Source: Paragonimus skrjabini miyazakii (Eukaryota > Platyhelminthes > Trematoda > Plagiorchiida > Troglotrematidae). From it: DNA of 64,000 nucleotides. The translations under genes and the position numbers were made by a program. Below are positions 12,340-24,919 of this stretch, in pieces. The DNA lies in the NCBI GenBank assembly GCA_014338405.1, contig JTDE01001364.1:73257-137256 (forward strand), given 5' to 3'. Position 1 is the first letter of the stretch, and each line of letters opens with the position of its first letter. The notes under the pieces were generated by a model. It searched no databases. It was given only the letters and a program-made list of their open reading frames with translations, and was not told the DNA's origin.

Positions 12340-14156
12340 GGCTAAACGAATGCTGGGTTTCAAAGAAATCCCTAGAGTGGTTAAATGTCAGACAGAATAT
12401 TCCGCGTGGTAGTTCATACGACAAGTATTAGAGTGATATACTGGGGAAACCAGAGCGTGGCGTGACAAGCGATCGTGAAGCTTAGGTAGACGCTAATGAG
12501 GATGTATGCAGCTACATTCGAGTTGGGGAACCCTAGCCGATTTCTTAAGCTTATCTATACTGACAATCTAAGGCGTTCGTCTCTAACTGAGATTATCAAC
12601 GAGGTAGATGGCACAATCTTCTAAAATAAATCTAGAAGGTTGGCGCGTTTTAGATAGCCTTTTGTAACTGAGGTCCACTTTTGCATTTCGACACTCAAAG
12701 CGAACAGGTCTGTTGACCTAATTAGTCTCGGACCAGCATTTTTCAAGAAAGGCGGGTACGTCTTAGTACAATTCTCAATTCACCTGTTTCAACTTTTGTG
12801 GACGCCGAAGAAAATAACTCTGTGCGTTCACTGGATAATAGTCCCTAGGTTTAACGAAGGAGTCACGTGCTACTGCAAGAGCTCTGGACCTGTTAGCTTA
12901 ACCGCAGTCAATACTAGGGTTCTAGCATCCATTACAGTTTTTCATCTCATGGGAGGGTTTCGTCCTTGGCAATTATGTTTTGATCAAACTTTCACTGTCC
13001 GCCAAATTCTGAAGCAGCGTCATGTATAAGACTGGCTAATAATTGCCGTCTTTCTTGACTGTGAAGGTGAGATTGATTCAGTGGATCCATCTTCATGTTT
13101 AGAGTCGTCTGAATGTAGAAGTGTATCGACCAAATATGTGAACATACTGTCGACGTTTTATTCCCATACTTCAGCTCAAACTGAGGTTTACTGCAAACCG
13201 TTTGACAGTTTCAGCACCATGAATGACGTATGTCAAGACCGTTCACTTTCAACATTGATGTATGATTTTTCATAGACGAAATAATGGATGACCGTCAATG
13301 GTACTCAGAAGATGTTGGCATGAACCTCCTACCTGGTGACAGAATAACTGGACTTGATTCTGCTGACAACAAGGCGTTGTTGATTTACAATTTACAAACA
13401 GCTCAGACAACGCTGAACGTTATTTCACACTCTGTCAGATAATTCAGTACACACTTTACGGTCTTTACAGTGTTTCAGAAAACCAACTGTGCTTATGCAG
13501 GATTAACATTAGACAACTAGGTTTGTGTATTTAAGAAGATGTAACAACAGCAGTAGAGATGTACAAAATATCACAGAAGCTTGTGTTTACAAGGCTACAA
13601 TGGTATGCGCTAGTGTATAACATCTCTGGCAACGTAGATGCACTTCTCTAAAACATAAGTGTCGCGTTCACAAGTCTGTTGTGTAGGGTGTGTTGCTTTA
13701 CGGTTGAAGAACTTGGCAGTTCATAGTGTAAGACATAAATCATCTTCACCTATCTGACCATTAATATCTGCGTTTAATTTTTGTCATGTAGGGTCACCAA
13801 CGGGTAGACAAACAAGAAATTAAGGTACGGATAGCTCTGTAATGATTACCAAGCGAGTTGTATTGTTCGGCCTTCAATTTTCTTACAGACTTCGACGTTT
13901 GGGTCATGTAGTACGAAAATCAGCTAGTTGTCTACCGCACCAAACACTCTTTTCCGATGTTACGGCTGACTGGTTTAAGGTGTCAACTGGACTGATGCTG
14001 ACATGGCGTAAAGAAACGGAGCGGTTCACTAAGGGGTCGTCAACTGCTGTTCTAGTTTCTCCCCATGGCTTGGGTCCTGATGACTCCTGGAGAAGGTGGC
14101 TGTTAATGGGGATCGATGACGTGAAGGATGCCGATGTTTATTCGAGTTGTCTGTAA
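12340..14156 (+). mobile_element. RTE-type non-LTR retrotransposon, decayed, nearly full RT region
   Basis: Colinear RTE motifs run through several frames. KKSLEWLNVRQNIPRGS (12,355 on) and RRSSLTEIINEVDGTIF (about 12,570) are the linker before the RT. SLTAVNTRVLASI, GGFRPWQLCFDQTFTVRQI and LKQRHV (12,890-13,025) are RT fingers, where the family has SLTxVxTRxLAS and FRPGRxCxDQIFTLRQ. KYVNILSTFYSHTSAQ (13,120-13,175) is the palm. The catalytic YADD box reads SADN at 13,359-13,370, so the enzyme is dead. FVYLRRCNNSSRDVQ follows near 13,520. The final block is RLRRLGHVVRKSASCLP, then LFSDVTADW, MLTWRKE and GPDDSWRRWL up to 14,156. There are frameshifts and stops throughout. It lies upstream of, or in an intron of, gene A on the same strand. 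RTE identity is from family motif order; the exact ends are unknown. Confidence 0.85.
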
Positions 14157-15437
14157 AGTAGGCACACTTAATGACGCCAGGCATTGAAAGGCCTAAGGAA
14201 GCTGTCTTGCTAATGACACCTTACTTCCATCTGTAGCTTATCCGTTTGTTCGTAAGGTTTGGGCAACGTGTTTTTGAATGTTAGTGAGGTCCCATCCGTT
14301 TTTGTCTTTTCTTCTCAGTCATGTATTTTATTATGTGTTGAGTGAACAATCAAAACGACTGGTGTGTTGCTGTTTATAACGGTGATGACATTAACTTAGG
14401 GAAACTGCACATTATTAACTTCCGTCGAATAGACGTAGCAGGTGATTTCTAACGCGGCTGCTCTGCTATGAAACCTCTTGACCAGTCAAGTAGCTGCGTT
14501 GCATTTTTAAAAGTTTGTGTTAGACCATTTGTTTCATTAGAATGCTGACATACCAGTAACTTCAAACAACCAAATGCGTGTTAGAACCAGAACATCGAAT
14601 ACCTCTTGGTAAAGTTCATCATCAACGTAAAGGTCACCCAAAGAAACCATCTGGAGACGTTGTTTGGAGAAAGTGCTGCTCTTCGGTCCTAGAATAAAAA
14701 ACGATAAAGTACCCTTCAAATGTCAATTTAATCGACCTTGCTAGGGAACAGGGAACTCTGCTGTAGCTGCTTCATTCCCAGGTTATGACTACCAGGATGT
14801 GTTAATCTGTCATCAGCTGTCCTTTGTTCCTCATGAAAACTAACCCTTTTGTTCATCTTCCCTCAGTCTGCCTTTTTTCGCTGCTTGCCTTTACTTACTG
14901 TTGTCTACCAGTTCATCTCGCTAGTCTATAGCACAAATGTGTTTAACCCTCATGGTGTAATTATGAATATTGGTGTGGAGATGTCTATTTGATTCTCTTC
15001 TTCTAGATCGATTGTATATGTCACTACACAGCATCTTTGTGAGAATACAACACTTTTGTTTAGGTTTACATTTACAGCCTATTATTGCCGCTAAAACGTG
15101 GATTCGGAATGCACGACAGGATGCTTTTTTAGTCCAAGACATCCTTGCTGGGAACTCAGTCCAGTCTGATGAATCAGAGAATGTGCTGTTTGTGCACCGT
15201 TCCTGATGTGTACATGTGGTTTTCAAGCCTCGTCGTGTTATGTGAAGATGTTGGGCGATTGTTCTCGTTGCATTGGCGGTCTGAACTGTTTCTTTGCACC
15301 ATCTCAAACAACCCAGCTTTGGCTTCTGATTTCCTGCGAATGCCTGGTTGTTCTTGTTTGCTTCTGCTAAAAATATTGACATATTTCACAGTTCGTTGTC
15401 AAGATGAATTATTTATTTACTTGTTTACTACGTTCAG
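14157..15437. other. No gene recognised; long antisense frame
   Basis: No plus-strand exon is seen. A 153-residue minus-strand frame at 14,921-15,382 is the second longest clean frame in the window. It is basic and Cys-rich (GCKCKPKQKCC), but has no recognisable domain or typical gag knuckle spacing. Its length is within what chance would give. Confidence 0.3.
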
Positions 15438-15575
15438 CTTTCCGAGACGATTGTACCGGTGGTTGTGGTGACTATGGAAAATGTGTTGCAAACGCAACCG
15501 GAACGGAACGATGCGTGTGCCTAATATTCTACCGACCGAAAAGCATCAACAGCATCGGAGAGAAAATCTGTAAGC
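15438..15575 (+). CDS. Gene A, EGF-like domain exon
   Basis: One EGF-like module, probably extracellular and next to the membrane. After a pyrimidine-rich tract the acceptor AG is at 15,436-15,437, and the exon opens in phase 1. Six cysteines appear in EGF order: DDC, GGC, GKC, ERC, then VC, then KIC, with spacings 3, 5, 9, 1 and 16. The donor at 15,576 is a perfect GTAAGT in phase 1. A competing GTAAGC six bases earlier is also phase 1 but would remove the sixth cysteine, so I chose the later one. With the exon at 19,778 the joined frame continues from the last Cys through Lys-Leu-Asp-Gly straight into the membrane helix. Upstream exons of this gene are not identified with confidence. The order EGF, membrane helix, short tail is common in type I surface receptors. 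The EGF call is strong; the gene's full nature is unknown. Confidence 0.72.
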
Positions 15576-18500
15576 GTAAGTTATGCAGTGTCTACAGCTA
15601 GTTGAATCTCGTGAAGCATGTAAGCATGAACTGAATGTAAGCTGCAAAGAAGAATCCGCAGACTGTAGAGGCACAAGTAACGTGGAGTAGATGCCAGCGG
15701 TAACACTGAGTGAACGAGGCATAACTCCCGCACAAATTCTGCACGATTTAATCAAACATTAAGTTCCTTAAAATGATGCATTTGAGGCTTAAACTGTAGT
15801 CATAAATGAGAAACACATGAGATACACAAGTGTCTGAAGAAAAGTTACAGCAGCTAGGTTAAGAACGTCAGCTTACACTACACTAAAAACTTATCATTGC
15901 GGAATTATCTCCCGTTGTCAGCGTCAGAGTTAATTCTATTGAGTTAACTGAAACTCCTTGATAATTGGCCGTGGCTATAGTTTTTCCTAGATATCTTGAC
16001 AAAAATAGAAGCAAGAGTTTGTACTCATTTTTTAATTATCGTGCATGCTGAAGTTTCGTTCGACGCAGTGGAGGAAACTCAGCTTTGGTGACAAAAGAAA
16101 AGCTCGTTAGAGCGGTAATTCTACGATTAGCTACAATTGGTTTATGACGGTGAATTTAGACCTCAACCTTATTTTTCTGCTTTTAAGCAAAAAATAAATG
16201 TCCACTAATGATAATGCATATAAACTCTTTCAATTTGTATAACTTAATGATTCATCCTATAACGGTGGTCATATTCGCCAAGACATACCTCCTGTCAAAT
16301 TATTACAACCCCTAAGAGATTTGTTAAAATTCTACAGAAGAATCGAGTGAGATACACTGTTAGATACAATTTTAAACAGGATAATTTATATCAATTTACT
16401 GATCTGAATCAGGCATTATAAAGAAACGGTTCGCGCTCGCGAATCACTAAAATTGTATACACGTTCAGTGAGTCAGCATGTACTCATCAAAATAGACTGA
16501 AGTAATTTACTCCTAGTATTACCATTCTTACTCAGTACTTTCCACTGATCGATAACGCTACTTTCCATCAGAGTAGAAAGTAAACTTGTACCGCTATGTG
16601 CGAGTATATCGTTTAGTCTCACCAGTCGTAGGTGTAGAACATGCTGGTTAGAGAAGTCAGGCAAATGGAGACAACCAATAACTTTTCAGGTCTAAAAATA
16701 CTGTGGAAATGAGCAAATGACCTATACCAATGGCTTGGGAAAAAGAATACTTTCCTTCGTTTCAAATCCACAGAGAACCATCTACCTATCAATATCATAC
16801 GCAGACCAGATTCTGCTGTAACTCGGATATATGCGACTGAATAGCTGCGCCTAGTTCAAACTACTAGGTAACGCGTCCTCTACAATCACGAAAGCAGTTT
16901 TTCAACCTTTTCTCCCTTCAACCTCCCAATTACATAATATATGTTCCTAAACACGTCTAGTCACCTTCTGCCCTTGGTTTCCTAATCTGTATAGCCTGCA
17001 TCTTTTGTTCTAGGTTGATGAGACTAGACGGAATATCAATATATCACATTTTTCCATCCTAAAAAAATAGTCGGAAGGAATTGAGTGTTTCAACGTCAAT
17101 TCTATCATTAAGACCTTTTAAACTATCCACTATTTTAACTGGCTGGGCAACTCTTCATCAAGGTCGGCATGACACACTTCAGGATGAGTAACTGATTATC
17201 AACGTCGATAATAACACAATCTATTGGGTCTTTAGTTCTTCACAGACAATTGTATGAAGATACCTTTGTAGAGAATCAAGGGGGTTTGCTTCTTTGGTGA
17301 ATCTCAGAGTCTCGGTGTACGATACTAAACAGCAGACAAATATTTTGACGTCAATTCGCCATAACCAAAGGCGGTGAGCACTCGGTATCCAGTACCAGTT
17401 ATCTTTTACCGGCAAACACTTCTCAAACTTCATACTTGACCCATTTACATTTCAAACAACTCGATCAGCGTTACTGCAAACGGCATGTCTGACTGCAGTG
17501 ACTTTGCGACTTCTCATCCGAAATGTTTCAGTTTGGAAACCTTCAGTAGCTTGGTGAAATTGCTCTGGCTGGGTGAATACTGCTATGTTATTAAACCATC
17601 AGTGTTGATAGTCAGACTACCTGCTTTTATTTCTCAACTTCGACTATTCGGGCGGTGAGAAACCTGGTTCTCACACTTATGGTACCGCCATTGTGTAACC
17701 CGAAGGAGTGTGAATGCTCTGTCGGATGACCATTGCGTGCATAAGGTGAAACGGCAATGATGCTGTGCGGAAGCTTTTCTATGATGGATATCACATGCGC
17801 ATATTTTCTTTCCTGAACTCCTCGTTTATTCTGTGGGAGGGGGGTTGGATATGCTTATCTACAGTCGAGTACCACTATATCAAAAACCCTCATAGCAAAA
17901 AGTCAATCTGACTAAAATGACCACCAGCCCAGAATGCTTACATTAACTACCATGGATACGTTCAGGTGTTTTATCAAAAGCCATCGCAACGAAAGTTTAA
18001 ATGTAAAAAACAAGTTCGTCATCACCGTACACGTTTGTATTCAGTGATGGTAAATTTGGGATAGGTCACAGCTCAGTCGTCTGTGTCCTCGCTGGTTCCC
18101 TGTTCTGTTCCTCCGGGTTTCAACAAACAAAGGCGAACGATATGCCAGGTGGCTACAGACTAGTGGAAAGAGTTGAATAGAGTAGTGTTAACTATGACCA
18201 AAGATCAGAACACCCACCGTTGTAATGCTAATCAGATACACTCAGTTCGTTGAATGATTTTATAGTGTTAAGCACCTTCAGAGGATCGATGTCATGCTCA
18301 GAATTTAAAAATTCTTTGGGATTGTTATACCATGTCTTCACAGCTAACAGAAATAGGCGGAGCACACAACCTCGGTATCTCGAGAGGATGACCAACCGCT
18401 TTGTCGGATGTGGGTGTATGTATATAAGATGGTGGTGACTGATTAGTCCACAGAGCTAACTGTAATAGTATATTTAATGAATGATTAGACATGCAATCGC

Positions 18501-19777
18501 ACCTTATTTCATTTCACTGTAGGGACAATTGCATCGAAGAAAGAACAATATCGGGAAAGCAATTTATTTTCTGTGGTTATTGCTGTTGAAATCTGCATAC
18601 AAGTAGATCAGGCTGACGAATACTTTGTCAAATGTTATTACGTGGAATGATACACTATCGCCTGAATGGGGTAAAATTGAGCCGACTGACAAAATAAACC
18701 GCTGAGTTCATTTACGATTTTGATTCGATCCCTTTTAAGTGTTGACAAATTACAAGTGCGATCTATTAGAACAAACATATCAGAACGGTCCAATACTATG
18801 GAAAATTTCACTTCACTAGTTTAATCACATATACTCTAAAGTTGTTTTAACTGAAGTATTGTAGTGTTGTAAACAATGCTCATCAAAGGGTGTTTATGGA
18901 CCAGGTGGGTACTGTACGGAAATATCTCATAGTGAGCCGTGTTTTTTAATAAATCTTGTCACTTTTTACGTTTACACGAAATGAACCGTATGAGTAGTAG
19001 TTTTTCATTATGTAACCCCTGTTATGAACGCGCTTTACTGCAATCATTTGGCTTGCCCTAAGTTAAATCATTCTGAGTTGTGAACGCTACTTTTGCCTCT
19101 CGGATGTCAGTTATTGAAATATGTATAACATGTCAGCGAATGTTAAGTACAGCGACCAACCAGCCTTTATTTGACGAATCCTAAAATAAAACTACCTTGC
19201 ATTATGCATATTTCAGCAGTGTGTACGACGAGTACACAGGGTATAAATCAGCAGATGGATGCATGTATCCGGAGATCACTTTCCGCAACCGCAGAACTTA
19301 TTGTAGCGTATCCTCTCGTGAGCAAATCTCGAGTTTAGTCACCCCAGACGTTCTTTAGCTGAAGGTTGAACGCGAACATGATTATCGGTTGTTGACAATA
19401 ACAGCCTTGTTAGAAACAAGCAGACTTAGTTCCAGTTACCAGTTTTGCACATATGTCTGAAGGCTGTGACAGTACAACAATGAAGCTATACCGTTTATTC
19501 GCAACTTCACTTGGATCGCCAGTATTCATTGATATCATTTTGAGTGCACGCTGTGACAATCTGAGGAACAACAATTGTCAAACAAATGCATTTGAGTACA
19601 AGAGACTTCGAAACGTCTGTGATCACTTATCATATATTTTGCACGCAGGAGCATAAATTGTACCACTAACTTTTGAACCGATACATGTTAAAAACTGCAT
19701 GACAGTGATTATCGTGCTACGTAACTTAATCAACTCCATCTAACTTTCGTTTTATCTACACTTGGTTTGCTTTCTAG
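15576..19777 (+). other. Gene A intron, about 4.2 kb
   Basis: Runs from GTAAGT at 15,576 to a pyrimidine-rich TTTGCTTTCTAG ending at 19,777. Inside I see only short frames. One at 19,453-19,656 (ending YKRLRNVCDHLSYILHAGA) has no acceptor in phase and is not accepted as an exon. Confidence 0.55.
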
Positions 19778-19977
19778 TGGACGGAACAATGGTAGCTGTG
19801 ATAACAACATGCATGCTACTGTTGTTAATATGTCTGATTATTCCCTATGTCGTAATTTGGTGGTTTCAAAAAAGACGCAAACGTCTAAAATTGGCTACCA
19901 AAGATTTGCTTCCTGCTACCAAGTCCCCCAAAGAGGAGGTTAATGAGGATGACAATGTTTACTACGAGGTACATTGA
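19778..19977 (+). CDS. Gene A, transmembrane helix and cytoplasmic tail (last exon)
   Basis: Last coding exon of gene A, entered in phase 1 and ending at TGA 19,975-19,977. It begins DGT, then a hydrophobic run of about 25 residues starting MVAVITTCMLLLLICLI and ending VVIWWF. A basic stop-transfer cluster QKRRKRLKL follows, giving a type I orientation with the C-terminus inside the cell. The tail is about 27 residues, with Pro and Lys, then an acidic stretch (EEVNEDDN) leading to paired tyrosines in VYYEVH. Acidic residues before a tyrosine suit tyrosine phosphorylation or adaptor binding, but no exact ITAM, NPXY or YXXΦ signal is visible. The join to the EGF exon is phase-matched and leaves almost no spacer, so the EGF module would sit directly on the membrane. 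Confidence 0.72.
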
Positions 19978-20242
19978 GAAAAATACATATGGTTGTGTCG
20001 AACACACCGGAATAGGAATCGGTGATATCCCTTCATATCTACTTTCACCTACCCGTTTATTACAATCTCACTTTTACCACAAAACTGTGCTTCTCACCTA
20101 CTTTGAATATTGTGGTTTTTTCACTTCGGACTACATTAAACCATAAACCGTTTGACAAACAGACAGCTAATAATTTGGTAAATTTTCTTCTGCTAAAATC
20201 GCATCATTGTCAAAGTGATTCTTTTTGTTTTTGTAAAGAAAT

Positions 20243-20248
20243 AATAAA
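20243..20248 (+). terminator. Poly(A) signal of gene A
   Basis: Canonical AATAAA about 265 bases after the gene A stop codon, with T-rich sequence just downstream. It is a reasonable 3' UTR end, but the hexamer alone is common in AT-rich DNA. Confidence 0.5.
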
Positions 20249-20269
20249 TATTGGATAAATATTTGTTTT

Positions 20270-21396
20270 CAATTCTAAAATTAAATTTGAAGTGACCATT
20301 TTCACTTAAGCGCGTCTGAGAAATTGGCAAGAGTTATCACCTTACAATCATGTGACTGAGGTTACTGGTATAATTACTTCAACCTGATTAGGCAAAAAAC
20401 CTTCCTTTACCGTATACTAAATGGTCAGCTATTCCGTAAGGAAAGTTACATGGTTACAAAGTATCAACTGTTATTCATTTAAGAAATTACTACTTACTAC
20501 GAAAACTAGATATCCAGTTTGTTGCACATCGATGCACTAACACTACATATGACTAATGTTCTTTTTCATCATCCCAGTCATTTCCAGATTGAAAGTTCTT
20601 TTTGTGATAAAAGTGTTTGAATTATAAAGTGTAACATTTGCTAAAATTGTTTTGCAGTTATAATAAGATTGAGACGAAAATAAGCATAAAACGTAAAATT
20701 AGGTTTAAAGTAACAAATACCATCATCTCCGAAAGCAGCATTCAAAACAAAAATTTTCTGCGGTTGATAAATGTTACGCTGTCTGTACAGTAGTGGTAGT
20801 ATCGGAATATCGGAATAAAGATTTTGATACTCCATTATCCCTGTTCTCTCCTGTTTGTGAGAAGGTCTATCTGGTTTCCTGCTCTGGCTAGAAACAGCCA
20901 CAACTTTGATGCACGTTATCTCCGATGATGTTTCCTTAATCTTCATGGGAGTTCTTGTCAAAACGTTTTATTAAATTATCAAATTATCAGAAAAAATTAC
21001 ATGAATCTAGGCCAAGCACTGGAAAGGCTGGACTGATAAACATGCATCCGAGGAGCAATCTGCTAAGTGATATGTCACAAGTATGCTGATGAGGGAGACT
21101 GGAAGCTGCAATACCGCAGTAGCAATTACTCACTGAACTCTGTTCATTCGATTCACATTGGAAAACATATACTCAGCCTCGATCACCGTGAGCACCTTCT
21201 ACCGAGTTGTGCGTGAAACTAACAAATTAGCAAGCTTTCACTAAACCATTTGAAAATCAATAGCACCACGTAATTTTCTCATTATTTTGCTTCTTCTCTA
21301 GCTTCACATAGCAGCTGTTGACAAAAATGTTTGTTGGATTTAAGTACACATAACATACAATATGTCCTGTGTTTCAACTTAACACAACTATGTTAA
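20270..21396. other. No gene recognised
   Basis: Includes a 106-residue minus-strand frame at 20,641-20,961 with no recognisable domain. Nothing else is visible. Confidence 0.45.
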
Positions 21397-21630
21397 TTTC
21401 AAGTTGAACATCATCCACAATTGATCGCAGCTGTCGCATTCCCATAGACTTTCCAGTCGGCCCCTTTCGAAAAGAAGCACTAGACTCGAGTTTCGCTCTC
21501 ATTAAAGCTCGTCAGTAGTGCATATCATCGCCACCGCCGGGACTTGAACCACGGACACGCTGTTCATGAGGCAACCGTGTTTACCACTGCGCCATTGACC
21601 TCACGTTAGGCACGACCGAATTATCATATG
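21397..21630 (-). repeat. tRNA-derived SINE, complete copy
   Basis: On the minus strand this reads as a tRNA-derived SINE. The polymerase III A box is TGGCGCAGTGG (complement of 21,584-21,594) and the B box is GGTTCAAGTCC (complement of 21,540-21,550), at tRNA-like spacing. A body of about 140 bases follows, with the conserved segments AAAAGAAGCACTAGACTCGA and GACTTTCCAGTCGGCC. Near-identical copies lie at 59,371-59,602 and 63,873 to the window end, and diverged ones elsewhere. The unit is about 230 bp. Conservation across copies is seen directly; the tRNA origin follows from the two promoter boxes. Confidence 0.82.
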
Positions 21631-24600
21631 TGAACGCTCAACCACTTTCGCTTGTGAGTAATGATCAGGTTGCCCGATCGTCTCGAAATGGAGACACAGT
21701 TACTGTCTGTTAACTCCAATCGATAACCCCGCGATTAGGACTTCCTGGACAGGTCGAGATCTCCGATCTCATTAAACCTGCTAGGCGATATTGTGGATTA
21801 CTGTAGATTACTACTCACCAAATCCCCGACTACTCATCAGTAAACGACTGTGTTAGTTAAACTTTGACTAAAACAGTAAAATAACTTCTAATCTTACGGC
21901 TGTTTCATGCATTTAACAGATGCAACCGATCGATAACTTACATGTTTTGAGATTTTGAAAAATGTTAACTCTCATCTCCGTTTTGAAACGCTACTTGAAA
22001 ATTGTTTAGTAGTATAAAAAACGGGTAAACATTTCGGAAGGACAGCAATGAAGACAAGCTTGACTGTGCCATAAGTAAAATCAAACATTGTATTAGCAGT
22101 CAGGGAAAAACAAGTTACATCTAATCAACATATTCAACAAATATGCTTAACGAACAAAAGTCAAGGGTTGTTTAATACTCCAAAACCCATTGTCGCGTAA
22201 TTCTCTCAGGATCGCAGCAGAGATAGAAATATTAGACGGGATTATGACAAAACGTGACCACATCGTTGTTTGGCATGGTATTTGCCTATTTGCTGCGTTT
22301 ATTTTGCACAAAGAACACAAGTCATTTTAGAAATAGATATGGCAGAATGGTCATATTCCAGGTAAGTATGCAAAATGAATATCAATGTTTACATTACACA
22401 CTTTATGAGGAAGAGCAAAAAGTGAATGCAAATTAATACCTTATTATTGAATAGGGTGGGTGTCTCTTATAGTATTGAAGCATTTCATGCTTTTGAGAAC
22501 TCCACACGAACATTGTATTAAGTGTGTTTTGCAGTTATTTTCTAAGTAGAGAACACCAAAATGCTCAAGATAAACGATCATAGTTGATCACAGCTGTAAC
22601 GCACCATGACATGACCACATCAATTTACCACATAAGATTGATTATTGAAATGAGGTGTTAGTTCACCAGTATTGCCGGCAAAACAAAAAACGTATACCGT
22701 AAAATATACTGATAGATGCAGTTTCGCTGTCATCCATCGGAACAGCAACAAGGGAAGTAGCATGTATCAACTGTTTATATTTTGGAAACTGGAATATTTG
22801 ATGAAAATTATAGTCAATATAATGACACATTTCCGAGTATCATATCACGCATAAGACTTTAAGATACGTCGATGGTGGCAACTTCACACACCGGAGGGGA
22901 AAATACAGCTCAATGGCAAACAGGTACAACGCGGAAGAGACGTCGGCAAAATGTACAGTTTCAAAAGTGCCAGTGAACTTAATTGCACTACAAAAGATAT
23001 CTAGCCAATATTGTCGACAAAGTTTGTTGGCTTTCGGGTCTAATTTTCTAATATACATGTCAATATTGATATGCGTGTTAATGGAATATCAGTTGAATTT
23101 AGTTGGCCAACCAATTGGTGTCCGGTTCGGTTTTCTCAATCAAAAATAGATGTTATTTATTCTCCTGGCGAGTTCAATTTTATTTGATTCAATCAATTCA
23201 TGACATCGTGAGTACGTGGTTTTTGAGGTAAACCTAACAGGTCAGGTCAATAAGTACCACTGAAATTATTCAATTACGTAAAACTACCGTCCGAGTATGA
23301 TGAAAAAATAAACGACCCTGGCAGTTTTCTTCAATGACTGCAAGAGAAACTTTATTGACCTACAATACCTCCATGTATGGATATTATTTTTGTATAGTTT
23401 ATGAATCCGTTTGTTTTTGAGTGTATTTATCCTAAAAGGAAATCCACAATAATAACAACAACAACATGAGAAATTAAGTTCCCGAAAAGTGTATGGAATA
23501 CGACTGAGACCGACTAAAAATATACACATTTAGAACAACCTGTAAACAAAAGATATTTTGTTTTGTTAATGATGTCTCGCCTCCAGACGTACAAGTTACA
23601 ATGTTGGCCGAATTTACATCGGAAAAGATGTGAGCAACTAAAGGAATCCTATGCCAATAACCCAAAAGTGAGGTGCACTTAGATAACCGTCAATTCCAAT
23701 TTCGATTCCGTAATTACAGGGCAAGAAGGTTCGTCCCCGTAAATTACACTTATCACACATTTGGCCTATGTAGATCTGATGGTCCCTGATAACAACGTGT
23801 ATGGTAATTAAAATGGGTCCTCCAAATTATTGCTTCTCAGTTTGATGTAACATTGAGGCCAGTAAGCAAACAGTACGCTTGTCAGACGCTATAAACCAAT
23901 GGGTGACTTATAATGACGTATACCAATTTGACGCAAGTTACCGTTTTCCCCAACTTCATTATAGCTTTAACAAAAATCAATCTAGTATTAACTGCTTCAC
24001 TACTATCTGTTGTAAAATTCGGCAGCCAAATACTAAGCCTTCTGGCGACTTGACGAACATTTATTGTTTGCCGCGAAAAACCAGTCAACAGAGCCTCTCT
24101 ATCAATCTCGGCGATTCAGAAACATGTAAATTCCCCAGTGCATTCCCTCTGGAGATCTACGCCCATAATAAGCCAGTCCCTGAGATTCGTAGCTTAGTTT
24201 CTAACGACACGACCATAATCTGTCTGAAGTAAGTCACTGTGCAATGGATTACAGATAGAGGGAAAGCTAGAAATCTACAGTTAGGTGATCAAAAGCAAAA
24301 ATTGTGGAAACAAGCCAAACCAGTTAATAGGAAGACAGCGACAAAATGGTTCGATTAGAATGTGATGGTTTGGCGGTAGGTTTATTTACTGGCGGAATAA
24401 CCTTTTGCGTGTAATAGAATAAGCCCTTATTTGGTGAGCCTCACAAAATGTTTCTCTGAAATGTTTGCAGTGAAAATAGTGTCTTGCCTGTGGTGAAAAC
24501 TGTTTTATGGAACACTACCTGTTGCCAGCACTATCTGCCCGTCTGTCTGCCAACAAGACAAGTTGAAGGAAACATGATTGTACAGCCCAAATAACAGAAA

Positions 24601-24694
24601 GTAGTTAACGGTAACTAATGTGGTATTTTAGTGTCTCTAGATGTAGTCATTCACGAATGGTCGGATCTTTTGCACACACTAAAATATTAATCTA
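21631..24694. other. No gene accepted; one splice-ended frame
   Basis: A frame open from about 23,846 to 24,228 is protein-like and ends at a perfect GTAAGT (24,229), including PVPEIRSLVSNDTTIICL, which resembles the start of an FN3 domain. Its donor is phase 2, unlike every other exon here, and the upstream acceptors are poor. Another frame ends at CAG/GTAAGT (22,362) after a hydrophobic stretch beginning MVFAYLLRLF, but in phase 0. Neither is accepted. A short run of AAC repeats lies near 23,455. Confidence 0.35.
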
Positions 24695-24770
24695 ATTCCT
24701 TTCAGAAAGAAGCGCTAGACTCGAATTTCACTTCTGTTAGAATTCGTCAGTAGTGCACATGCTTGCCACT
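24695..24770 (-). repeat. SINE fragment (first arm of an inverted pair)
   Basis: Body part of the SINE with AGAAAGAAGCGCTAGACTCGA and TCAGTAGTGCACATGCTTGC. The tRNA-related end is not recognisable here. It lies about 150 bases before an oppositely oriented copy. Confidence 0.65.
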
Positions 24771-24919
24771 TCGTAAAATTTTCAGTCACGTAAGCATTAA
24801 TATCTTCTACTAAGAATACTACTGTGTATTCTTTCGAAATGTACACAGTCTGAACCTTATTCACAAACGTAGATGATTGAGCGTTCAGATATAATTTATC
24901 TGTGCCAATTATGAAGAAA

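Noticed and set aside
22243..22361. Hydrophobic N-terminal-like segment ending at CAG/GTAAGT, considered as a signal peptide exon
   Set aside because: The donor is phase 0, which cannot join the phase-1 FN3 exons, and the ATG at 22,243 meets a stop before the donor.
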